In this document: one piece after another, positions 1 to 7,828 of the stretch
Numbering within the stretch: position 1 is the first letter of the stretch
Layout of the letters: every line of letters starts with the position of its first letter
Assembly: GCA_937911505.1 (NCBI GenBank)
Contig: CALEMF010000076.1
Coordinates: 1 to 64,000, forward strand
DNA: 64,000 bases
Origin: an uncultured Cytophagales bacterium
Lineage (GTDB): Bacteria > Bacteroidota > Bacteroidia > Cytophagales > Thermonemataceae
Direction: 5' to 3'
Notes under the pieces: model-generated
The model's input: the letters and a program-made list of their open reading frames with translations, nothing else
Told to the model about the DNA's origin: nothing
Databases searched by the model: none
Program-made: the position numbers and the translations under genes

Positions 1-60
1 ATAAAACACCTGCAATGGTGGCGTAAATATGGTCCTATTTAATGGGATACGTACAGCTCG

Positions 61-400
61 GTTCTTGACACAAAACGAACCAAAAAGTCAAGCTGTCCAA
101 TGCTGCTTGCGCACAGGCTACCGCACCCTCGCTGGACAGCCAGCCAACACGCATAGAATTGAAGGTAGGTAGTATATATTTTGGAATAATATAATGATGT
201 TTTAATACTTACTACTCTACCCTTTCCCGTTTCTTACTCTCTAAAGCGATTTCTTGGATAAATTTACCCTCGTTAGTGAATCAACGCGCAAAAAATTGAG
301 AGTAAGTAGTTAATAGGACTAAAGCATTCAAGGGTATATTCTGAACAGCACCTTATCAATACTCATTACTAACTACTCAGTACTTACTACTCCACCCTAC
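61..400. repeat. Composite dispersed repeat, copy 1 (modules A and B)
   Basis: This stretch downstream of the large secreted-protein gene holds no gene. It has two modules that recur near 7.3-7.8 kb, and module A recurs a third time near 5.7 kb. Module A (about 85-175) carries an 8-bp perfect inverted repeat, GCTGTCCA at 92-99 and TGGACAGC at 133-140, around a 33-nt loop. Module B (about 239-398) starts near AGCGATTTCTTGGATAAATT and ends in a degenerate tandem array of ACTCATTACTAACTACT-like units. The sense strand is unknown. Bases 1-60 show nothing I recognise. Confidence 0.8.
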
Positions 401-462
401 TCTTACCTCCAATATCGCTTTATCAACACATTCACTCATTCACCCACTCACTCATTCATTCC

Positions 463-3400
463 CTACCTCATCACTACAAAGAATTTCTTCACCTCGCCCA
501 TTTGGAAAATATAGGTGCCTTCGGCTAATCGAGAGGCGTCTATGTCTACCTTCCAAGTGTTGAGTGGCCAAGTGCCACGTATCAGTGGGGTACCTAGTAC
601 GTCGTATACGGTCCAATCTTGGGCTTGGGTAAGCGCTGCGGGCAAGGCGACTCTAAAACGTTGCTCGGTAGGATTCGGATACAGTTGTACTTCTTCTGCG
701 CGGGCAGCGCGTCCTTCTACTAAGCGACCGCCTGTTAGGGCACCAATGTCTTGATAAGCAGATTGGTAAATCTCTTTGGTGACCTCATTGGCCACAAAGA
801 CAATCACTGCAAAATCTCCAGCGCGATCTGGTTGCCAGGTTTGGGTAACCGTCACTTGCTGGCCTTCTTCCCAAGCTTGGTCGAAGCGAGTACCGGCTGC
901 GTGCGGAAGCATTTTGGCAACTACGTTACGTAATGTCGCTCCTTGGTATTCTACTTCTTTCTCTACAATGGCGATATGTACCAAAATGGCTTCTTCTATT
1001 TCGGCTATATCAGAGGCATTGTTGCGGGTAACCGTTGCTTCGATGGTGAGCGAACCACCCGCATCAGGGGTGGCAATAGCAATGTCGAAGGGAGAACCGA
1101 AGAGTGTTCTTCGGTTGTAGGCAGCTTCTGCAGATGCCCCCCAAGTTGTGAAAGGTGCTCCTGTAACATCCAACTGACTACCGTCGATGACTGCCTGTGG
1201 TGGATTGGCTACTTTGTAATGCAATTGTCGCCCGCTGTTATCGGGTTGGTTTTGCATAGAAATAGCATCGCGCGCTGGCAAAGTAGTATGGTAGCGAATC
1301 TCGTTGTAGACTTTATCTTCCTCAGGGGTTCCTGATAGGAAGGTCTCTATATCAGGGTCTTGGTAGACAGGATCGTTTAGGTTACTGAAATGCTCGATAA
1401 GTACAGTGCGGTTTTTATTCCCTACCTCTACGGCATCAAAGGTAACGCCTTCGCCTTGATCGTCTGAAATATCGGCGTTACTAGCAAAGTAGAGCCTAAA
1501 GCGGATGTGTTCATTGGGTTGGTGGCCTTCCGTGTTGAGCGTTGACAAGTCGTAGCGGGCGGTAAACCAGCCTTCGCTCTCTCCTGACCAACCTTTACGA
1601 CGATCGTCGATATCGGTAGGGATACCGGCAATTCCATCACTGTTGTACCAGTTGATCCCTGCCTCCAACTCACCGACGGGTTCCCAAGAAATGACTCTTT
1701 GGTCATCTACATCAGGATCTATCTGTCGGGTTACATATCTGCTATAATGAAGCGTAATACCATCGTCTTCAAGGTCGGTAGTATGACGTAACCGAAGCGA
1801 GATGAATGGCTGCTCGAGTTGATCGAGACGAAAGCTAGGACTTTCTACCCAAGAGCGTTCTTCTACGTTGTAGGTACCGCTTCCATTATTGGTTACCCAA
1901 GCCTGTACCGCTACTTCTGCCTGCTCCTCGGGGTCGGTGTAGGTGTAAGCGCCTAACGCCCAGCTACCTTTATTACCGTAAATCCCATAAATATCTTCTG
2001 CATCTGGCTCATCGGGTGTAGGGTTATTACCATTATCGGTTTGCACACTAGAGACCCAGCCGCCTGCATCCGCCTCAAAGCCTTCTTGGTAGCGGTTACC
2101 ATTGGCATCGTTAAATTCAATGAGTGGGTGTACCACCATTTTTTTGGTAATGGGCGTTGGGCAGCCTGAGACATTAATGGCATTAAGGGTTACATCATAA
2201 ATACCCGCTGCCAAACCGGCTACATTGACGATGTCCACCGCATCCTCTACATAACTAGTAGTAGTAGTAAACGCTGGTGGATCCGCAGGGTTAGCAACAT
2301 CTACAATTTGCCACTCAAATGTTTGTAAATCTGAAATAGGATTGGGATCACCAGGTTTGGTGAGATTAACCAACTGTAAGGTTTGCTCTTCACTTACTTC
2401 TAAGAAGTAAAAGTCGGGGACAGGTGGGCTACTAACGCGGATAATTACAGTGGTTGGCTCTCCTAGACAGCCCTGTGCTGAAAGTTGCCGTACGATAAAG
2501 TTGTAAGTACCCGCTACGTCTCTCGATACAATATCAGGCAGAAAGGCACTATCTCGGGCAATGGTAGCGATGGGAATACCAGTCTCAGTAAACCATACTA
2601 GAGAATCTTGAGAAACATTTATGTTATTATCTATGATACTCTCTGCATCGAAATTGATGAGAGTAAACGCTTCACCCAGGCAGTAGCTTCGTTCAAAAGT
2701 AGCTGCCGAAATGGCTGGAGGGTTAGGGTTTACATAGATAAGAGTCCCACCTGGTTCTGGAAAACTACAACTTGCTTCAGTAATAAATCGGTAATCAATC
2801 CGATAACCGTAAGGGTTGGGACCAATGACTACCCCTTCATCAGTAGGCGTAGGGGTAGTTGCAGTATTGGAAAAAATAACTCGGTTACTAGTTGAAGTAA
2901 AAAATGTAGGCGACCCGTTGCCATTTTCATCTAACTGTACAACACTAAACTCCTTCGTTCCATCTACAAAAGAGGGAGACACACTGCCTATTAACTCAAT
3001 AGGAGGATCGTCCGCACAGAAATTAGTGCCTGGTTCAAGGGTGGTGCCATCCAGTAGAGTAGTAGATATACTTATGTCCCTTTGTCGCCTTACTGATTGC
3101 TCAACCGTACCGAACACAGGTGTAAGGGTATTAAATGGTGGAACTGGAATAAAGATAGGATCTCCATCTTCATCATATACCTGAAACGTAATGGTTATCG
3201 TAAAAAAGTCTACATTGTTGGTGTTCAAATAAGAACGGTTAATAAAATAGGTACCGTCATCATTGATTCCTATGGCGTCTGCGTGTGTTCCAATAACTTC
3301 CATACGCTCCAAGTCTCCAACGATGCCATCGCTCACCCAACCTATATTGATATTACTAGTACCTTCGCAGAAAGTAGAATTAAGGATACCTGTAAGCTGG

Positions 3401-4500
3401 CTTGGGGCATTGTCTTGTACATTTACCGTAATGTTGATGGGACTGGTACAGCCAGCAAAGTTCAGATCGAAGAAGTAAAAGCCTTCTCGGTCAATTTCGA
3501 AACTGTAGCTACCAGGACTACCAGAGACAGGATCAATGGGCGTATCACCATCTTGGGTAATGGTATAGAGATCAGAATCCAGATTGGTTATGCTTAGGAT
3601 CGCTGACTCGGAGGCGGGGGAAGTAGTAAAAGAATGGGAAGAAAAAGATAAAGGGTTGGTACTAGAAGCCCCAGCATCAGGTATAAAGTTCATAGTGGCT
3701 GCTGCATCCAACCAAGAAAAGATCGTTTGGCGAGCACTTTCCGTCTCGCAGCCGTCTTCATTTCTGATAATTACATAAATTTGGTCTCCTTGTCGCCAAG
3801 TACGGCTCACCGATACACTTACACTGGTGGCATTAGTCCCTACCGGATTGCCAGGTGTATAAGTTGCAAACACACCAAAAGGTGATCCTGAACTCGATTC
3901 TCCTCTGATTTCCATACTAGTGACAGTGGTAAAATCACCACTGCTCAAGCTGATATCAAAGTTGACTACATCGCCTCGACAAAGTCTATTGTCTTCATCA
4001 AGAGTAGGGAAATTACTGATCACCGCCGCTGGGGAGGCATTGACAGTGGCAAAAACCACATTACCATCTACGCCTCGTAAAGCTTGGTCAGGAGGATTTA
4101 GCAAACTGAGCGTAGCGTTGACAGGTGCTTGCCCATCTCTAAGCCCAAACTCTATGCCTGAGAGGACAACGGTATTGGGTACGGCATCATCTTCCACGTT
4201 GTAGGTAACCTCTAAATTCCCAGCATCAGTTATAGTAGCATTAGAACCAATATTTAATCCTGCTCCTGTTACTGTACCTGCATTTGTAATCTTATAGGCA
4301 GAACCAAACGTTAAAACAAACCTTCTATTATTCGGGAGAAAATTATTATTTGGCGCAGCTCCTTCAGTGATTACAATATCACCTCCCAAGGGAATATCAC
4401 CACTACAATAGTCTACTGTAGGGCTACTGACAGTAATATTTTGTGCTTGAGTAAGCGCTACCCCTAAGAGCAGCGCTAATGTTATGCATATAGTTCTCAT
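463..4500 (-). CDS. Large secreted T9SS-sorted protein with Omp28-like domain
   Basis: A 1345-residue protein with a clear signal peptide (MRTICITLALLLGVALTQAQ) and a C-terminal T9SS sorting domain starting at VQLYPNPTEQRFRV and ending in KKFFVVMR, so it is probably exported through the outer membrane and anchored or released at the surface. The long N-terminal two thirds is a chain of Thr/Asn/Asp-rich beta-sandwich-like segments of Ig/PKD type with paired cysteines. Residues around 800-1000 look like a jelly-roll or MAM-like segment (WVESPSFRLDQLEQPFISL). The part before the sorting domain (VLIEHFSNLNDP, then AVIDGSQLDVTG) resembles the Omp28/thioredoxin-like family of Bacteroidota surface proteins. 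No catalytic residues are evident. It appears to be a single-gene unit; the repeat array lies just 3' of its stop. An adhesin or surface scaffold role is inferred. Confidence 0.85.
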   Translation of the reverse strand: MRTICITLALLLGVALTQAQNITVSSPTVDYCSGDIPLGGDIVITEGAAPNNNFLPNNRRFVLTFGSAYKITNAGTVTGAGLNIGSNATITDAGNLEVTYNVEDDAVPNTVVLSGIEFGLRDGQAPVNATLSLLNPPDQALRGVDGNVVFATVNASPAAVISNFPTLDEDNRLCRGDVVNFDISLSSGDFTTVTSMEIRGESSSGSPFGVFATYTPGNPVGTNATSVSVSVSRTWRQGDQIYVIIRNEDGCETESARQTIFSWLDAAATMNFIPDAGASSTNPLSFSSHSFTTSPASESAILSITNLDSDLYTITQDGDTPIDPVSGSPGSYSFEIDREGFYFFDLNFAGCTSPINITVNVQDNAPSQLTGILNSTFCEGTSNINIGWVSDGIVGDLERMEVIGTHADAIGINDDGTYFINRSYLNTNNVDFFTITITFQVYDEDGDPIFIPVPPFNTLTPVFGTVEQSVRRQRDISISTTLLDGTTLEPGTNFCADDPPIELIGSVSPSFVDGTKEFSVVQLDENGNGSPTFFTSTSNRVIFSNTATTPTPTDEGVVIGPNPYGYRIDYRFITEASCSFPEPGGTLIYVNPNPPAISAATFERSYCLGEAFTLINFDAESIIDNNINVSQDSLVWFTETGIPIATIARDSAFLPDIVSRDVAGTYNFIVRQLSAQGCLGEPTTVIIRVSSPPVPDFYFLEVSEEQTLQLVNLTKPGDPNPISDLQTFEWQIVDVANPADPPAFTTTTSYVEDAVDIVNVAGLAAGIYDVTLNAINVSGCPTPITKKMVVHPLIEFNDANGNRYQEGFEADAGGWVSSVQTDNGNNPTPDEPDAEDIYGIYGNKGSWALGAYTYTDPEEQAEVAVQAWVTNNGSGTYNVEERSWVESPSFRLDQLEQPFISLRLRHTTDLEDDGITLHYSRYVTRQIDPDVDDQRVISWEPVGELEAGINWYNSDGIAGIPTDIDDRRKGWSGESEGWFTARYDLSTLNTEGHQPNEHIRFRLYFASNADISDDQGEGVTFDAVEVGNKNRTVLIEHFSNLNDPVYQDPDIETFLSGTPEEDKVYNEIRYHTTLPARDAISMQNQPDNSGRQLHYKVANPPQAVIDGSQLDVTGAPFTTWGASAEAAYNRRTLFGSPFDIAIATPDAGGSLTIEATVTRNNASDIAEIEEAILVHIAIVEKEVEYQGATLRNVVAKMLPHAAGTRFDQAWEEGQQVTVTQTWQPDRAGDFAVIVFVANEVTKEIYQSAYQDIGALTGGRLVEGRAARAEEVQLYPNPTEQRFRVALPAALTQAQDWTVYDVLGTPLIRGTWPLNTWKVDIDASRLAEGTYIFQMGEVKKFFVVMR

Positions 4501-4524
4501 GTCGATTAGTTGGGTTAACTTTTA

Positions 4525-5337
4525 TTAGTCTTCCTTTATTAGTCTTATGCTCAATCCATTACTCTTGGCTACAGAAGGTTTACCAAAATTGAAATCTGTA
4601 CTTATTGACTCGTTACGACTTTCATAAGCTCCACCAGTACTTCCTAAATCTCCATCTGAACGCCAATATCTACTTCGTTCTCCTTCAAATTCATATTCTA
4701 TATTGAGATACCCTGCAAACTGATCATCCCATCCACTGCTACCATCAGGCTGAACTGCTACATTGGCTTCTTGCGCACCGCCCAGTTCCTCAATCAAGTC
4801 ATCAATATCTTGCTCGCTTGGAAGACTCCACCCATCAGGTGCGGCATCTTGAGCCGCGTCCCACGTGTACAGGCGACCATCTTCGGTACAGTTGGTAGGA
4901 TCATCGTCGTAGCAGAAGCTATTGTCATCGGTTTCATAGTTTAAATTTTCGCCCAACCAGATTTGGTCGCCGATGCGAATCACCTCGTAGGTTTGGCTAT
5001 CACGGGTGTCGGTAAAGGTGCTTACTTGGTCGGCGCTTACGGTGGCGGTTTGCTCACAACCTTCGGCATCGCGAATCACTACGTCGTAGTCACGGGCTTC
5101 GGTAACGTTAAAACTACTTGTCTGTGCAAAGGTAGCACCACCATCAATCGAATACTCGTAAGGTGCTACGCCTCCACTGGCGGTGGCCGTAATGGTAAAG
5201 GCTTCGCCTGTAGCTGCAGCTACTAGTTCACAAGCGGGGGCATCGTCGTCGTCATTGTCGCAGGCGATAAAAGATAGAGAGACTACTAAAGCGAGTACAT
5301 AGAAAGTCGCACGAGTCGGGGTAAAAAGCTTTCTCAT
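4525..5337 (-). CDS. FISUMP-domain lipoprotein with SprB-like repeat
   Basis: A lipoprotein of about 270 residues. The ATG at 5337 is preferred over in-frame upstream starts because it puts a lipoprotein signal (VVSLSFIACDN, lipobox cysteine) at the N-terminus. After an acidic linker (DNDDDD), residues about 40-105 match an SprB-type repeat (SGGVAPYEYSIDGG, VVIRDAEGC). The rest is a Fibrobacter succinogenes major paralogous (FISUMP) domain: TYEVIRIGDQIWLGENLNY, GRLYTWDAAQ and GWSLPSEQDIDDL. These domains are common on Bacteroidota surface lipoproteins; their ligand is unknown. A -7 element lies upstream at 5413-5420. It is probably exposed on the outer membrane. Confidence 0.85.
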   Translation of the reverse strand: MRKLFTPTRATFYVLALVVSLSFIACDNDDDDAPACELVAAATGEAFTITATASGGVAPYEYSIDGGATFAQTSSFNVTEARDYDVVIRDAEGCEQTATVSADQVSTFTDTRDSQTYEVIRIGDQIWLGENLNYETDDNSFCYDDDPTNCTEDGRLYTWDAAQDAAPDGWSLPSEQDIDDLIEELGGAQEANVAVQPDGSSGWDDQFAGYLNIEYEFEGERSRYWRSDGDLGSTGGAYESRNESISTDFNFGKPSVAKSNGLSIRLIKED

Positions 5338-5412
5338 AGATGTGGGGTTGTTAAGAAATGAATGTAAGTATGATCTATAATGTATTACTTTATTAAGGTA
5401 AACATATGATAA

Positions 5413-5420
5413 CAAATATA
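5413..5420 (-). promoter_or_regulatory. Bacteroidota -7 promoter element (TATATTTG)
   Basis: On the minus strand this reads TATATTTG, matching the Bacteroidota TAnnTTTG -7 consensus, about 75 bases upstream of the FISUMP lipoprotein start. No convincing -33 TTTG is present at the usual spacing, so the call rests on one element and position. Confidence 0.45.
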
Positions 5421-5639
5421 TAAAGACATTTTGTAATGTATACGATTTTAATAGAAAAGGTAGCTCATTTTTTTTGATAAAAACAGCCAGTTTAGTAATT
5501 AATGGGCGATTTTATAGGTAAAAAGGAGATGATTTTAGCCCTTGAGGCGGGTAGATTGTTGATATCAAATTACAAGTTTAATTTTGTTGTTTTGTTGTAA
5601 TTTATTTTAGTTCTTGATGTAAGTGAATAGGTGATTGTA

Positions 5640-5815
5640 TATTCATTTAGTAGTTGCGCTGCACTACACTGCATTTCGGTTCTTGATGTAACCGAGCCTC
5701 TGGCGAACTCAACAAAGCCAAATCAAGACGTTCAATGCTGCTTGCCCACAGGCTTACGCACCCTCGCTGAACGTCGGGCCAGCGCGTAGTAGGGAGTAAT
5801 AGCTCATTTTTGAGA
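5640..5815. repeat. Dispersed hairpin repeat, copy 2 (module A only)
   Basis: The core at 5727-5775 has the same 33-nt loop as copy 1 with three base changes, but the stem is GACGTTCA/TGAACGTC (5727-5734 and 5768-5775) instead of GCTGTCCA/TGGACAGC. Pairing is therefore kept although the stem sequence changed. The preceding bases share the GGTTCTTGA segment with copy 1. Module B and the tandem array are absent here. Bases 5416-5640 are AT-rich and otherwise featureless. Confidence 0.75.
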
Positions 5816-5998
5816 TTACTCTATTTTCTCACCGTTTTTGTATGCTTCAACGGATAAAGTGTCTCCGTACTCATTAAACCTGTATTGCTTCCCGTGTTTT
5901 TCGTTGTTTAAGTATCGAACAAGTCTTTGCGTTTTACCATTCTCGAAGTATGCTCTCCTATACCCTCTTTTCTCTCCCAGTCGCTTGGCTTCTGCCAA
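5816..5998 (-). pseudogene. MORN/YwqK-like repeat protein fragment
   Basis: A short reading frame of 60 codons from a TTG, with YwqK/MORN-type repeats (RAYFENGKTQRLVRY, GKQYRFNEYGDT, VEAYKNGEKIE). The frame stays open upstream to a stop at 6059-6061 and reads like coding sequence (TEEVGFQARCLYNNSHLAEA) but holds no ATG or GTG, and no signal peptide is visible. YwqK-family proteins normally have several such repeats over 150 or more residues. I read it as the 3' remnant of a longer gene. A short functional gene starting at the TTG is possible but less likely. Confidence 0.5.
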
Positions 5999-6099
5999 GT
6001 GACTGTTATTGTACAGGCATCTTGCCTGAAACCCTACTTCCTCAGTCCAGAAGCGTACTCATTAACAGACACTTAGCAGGAGTCAAGCGCTATGGTGAA

Positions 6100-7056
6100 T
6101 TATTTTACTAAAAACTGAGCAACAACAGGTAGGTGGTCACTCATTGCCCGCATTTGCGTGGGCGAAAAGACGGTGGCCATCTTCACCGAATTAGGAATTA
6201 GCTCTTTTGCCATATTTTTATCAATCAAAATATGGTCTATTCGTCTTTCGGGTTGGTCTGCTGGATGAGACATAACCGCCGTATCTGCCAGCGGGTCTAT
6301 GAAACGAACCCCTTTACGGTCTTTTAGGAGTTTTTGAAATTCTTTACTCTCTGGGGTACAGTTCAGATCGCCCAAAATGAGTTGGTTGGTCTGTCGATCT
6401 TCTTTGTAAAAACGAGCGCACTGTCCCAAAAGAAAGTCAATTTGTCCTTCACGCATGGCCTCATTGCGCGCGCCGCGCCCTGCTTTTAAGTGTACCCCGT
6501 GCAGTATAAAAGAATAACGGGCGTTGACAAGCACTTCGACTGAGAGCATACGGGTATTAATGCGATTTTGGGTTTCAGGAAGACCATTTTCTCCCAAGCT
6601 ACCTTTTACGGGCGTAGTGACGCTTCCATATCCGTGTATAGCTCCAATGGATACGCGACTCATCACTACTACATTCATATACCAAGTAGGAGAAGGTACC
6701 GAAGCGAAGAAACGGTATTTTTGTTCAGGCAGTTTTTCCTCGGCAATTTTTTGAAGAAAGGCTTGACTCTCAAACTCTTGCAAAACTACTACATCCGCAT
6801 CAATTTTTTTAAGCGCGGCCACCAGTTGGTCTATCCGTTGATTTACCTTAGAGGGGGTAGCTTCATTTTCGCGGTCGCTATTGATATAAGGGCTGTTATG
6901 GGCATCTACGAAGTGTTCTACATTCCAAGTAAGGATTTTGAGGGTATCTCCCACTGGATTGGTATAATCGGCGGGTGTAACGATACCTTCATGTTTTTGG
7001 GCAAAAATACTTAGAGAAATACTCGATAAGAAAATGACAGTAAAAATGTGTTTCAT
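6100..7056 (-). CDS. Secreted endonuclease/exonuclease/phosphatase family protein
   Basis: A 318-residue protein with a signal peptide (MKHIFTVIFLSSISLSIFAQ) followed by a complete EEP (DNase I/inositol phosphatase-like) domain. The motifs appear in family order: LKILTWNVEHF, DVVVLQEF (metal-binding Glu), the histidine strand ILHGVHLKAG, LILGDLNCTP (catalytic Asp/Asn), RRIDHILI, and the terminal MSDHLPVVA (general-base His). The fold hydrolyses phosphodiesters with Mg2+; whether the substrate here is DNA, RNA or a phospho-sugar/lipid cannot be told. The length is normal for single-domain secreted members. Periplasmic or extracellular nutrient phosphate scavenging is one plausible role. It stands alone on this strand. 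Confidence 0.9.
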   Translation of the reverse strand: MKHIFTVIFLSSISLSIFAQKHEGIVTPADYTNPVGDTLKILTWNVEHFVDAHNSPYINSDRENEATPSKVNQRIDQLVAALKKIDADVVVLQEFESQAFLQKIAEEKLPEQKYRFFASVPSPTWYMNVVVMSRVSIGAIHGYGSVTTPVKGSLGENGLPETQNRINTRMLSVEVLVNARYSFILHGVHLKAGRGARNEAMREGQIDFLLGQCARFYKEDRQTNQLILGDLNCTPESKEFQKLLKDRKGVRFIDPLADTAVMSHPADQPERRIDHILIDKNMAKELIPNSVKMATVFSPTQMRAMSDHLPVVAQFLVK

Positions 7057-7199
7057 AAAATGAATGGGCAGTTTACATTAAAATTACTGCAATTTAGCAG
7101 GAAGTTGCCTTAGCAGTATTGATACCATGTTTTTAATTTATTAAGTTTTGTTTAGGGAACTTACGCTTCTTTGTTGGATGAGGTAGTGTTTGACTTGCT

Positions 7200-7828
7200 C
7201 TTACGGATATGTTATGCGAGCACGCTAAGCTGCGTTTCACTTATTGATGCAACCGAGCTGGCGAGCGAAGCGAAGTTAAAATGAACCAAAAAACCGCCGA
7301 AGGAGCTCGGCGCAGCCAACCGAGCCTGCGAGCTCATTGTAACTAAATCAAGCTGTCAATGCTGCTTACGCACAGACTACCGCACCCTCGCTGGACAGCC
7401 AGCCAACGCACATAGAATTGAAGGTAGGTAGCTGATATATCGTTTGGAACGATATGATGATGTCTCAATACTCATTACTTAATACTAACTACTCAGTACT
7501 AGCTACTCCCGCTCGGGTACAATTGCATTATGGTCGCATTTTCAATGCAAACTTCGTGAGATGGTACACTTCTCGCATTGAAAATGCTACAGTGAAGAAA
7601 CGATCGCAACGGAGTTGCGACCGAGCTACGAGTCTTGCTAAAGTGATTTCTTGGATAAATTCGCTCTCATTAGTAGGCCAGCGCGCATAGGATTGAAGGT
7701 AAGTAGCTGATAGAACTAGAGTATTCAAGAGTATATTCTAAACAGCATCTTATCAATACTTCATACTAACTACTCGATACTCATTACTTACTACTCAATA
7801 CTAACTACTTACTACTCAATACTAATCA
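7200..7828. repeat. Composite dispersed repeat, copy 3 (modules A and B) with an inserted hairpin segment
   Basis: Module A is at about 7345-7440 (stem GCTGTC/GACAGC at 7352-7357 and 7394-7399, one base shorter than copy 1). Module B is at about 7635-7790 and is followed by a tandem-like array of TACTCAATACTAACTACT units running to the S9 peptidase stop codon. Between the modules, 7509-7634 is absent from copy 1 and carries its own inverted repeats. A further inverted repeat, GAGCTCG/CGAGCTC, sits at 7303-7309 and 7329-7335. No protein-coding signal is convincing here; bases 7057-7200 show nothing. Confidence 0.75.
7536..7587. repeat. 13-bp inverted repeat inside repeat copy 3
   Basis: GCATTTTCAATGC at 7536-7548 is the exact reverse complement of GCATTGAAAATGC at 7575-7587, with a 26-nt spacer. 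A second small hairpin, TCGCAAC-GGA-GTTGCGA, follows at 7604-7620. Both lie in the segment that copy 1 of the composite repeat lacks. Confidence 0.75.

Noticed and set aside
463-4500. Many 60-170 codon plus-strand frames opposite the large T9SS gene
   Set aside because: All lie inside a confidently coding frame on the other strand, and none has a domain or signal.
7454-7690. A 78-codon plus-strand open frame through the repeat region
   Set aside because: It runs through the dispersed repeat, includes hairpins and tandem units, and has no coherent protein features.
348-7828. A CRISPR array in the ACTCATTACTAACT repeats
   Set aside because: Units are irregular, much shorter than CRISPR repeats, lack uniform spacers, and there are no cas genes.
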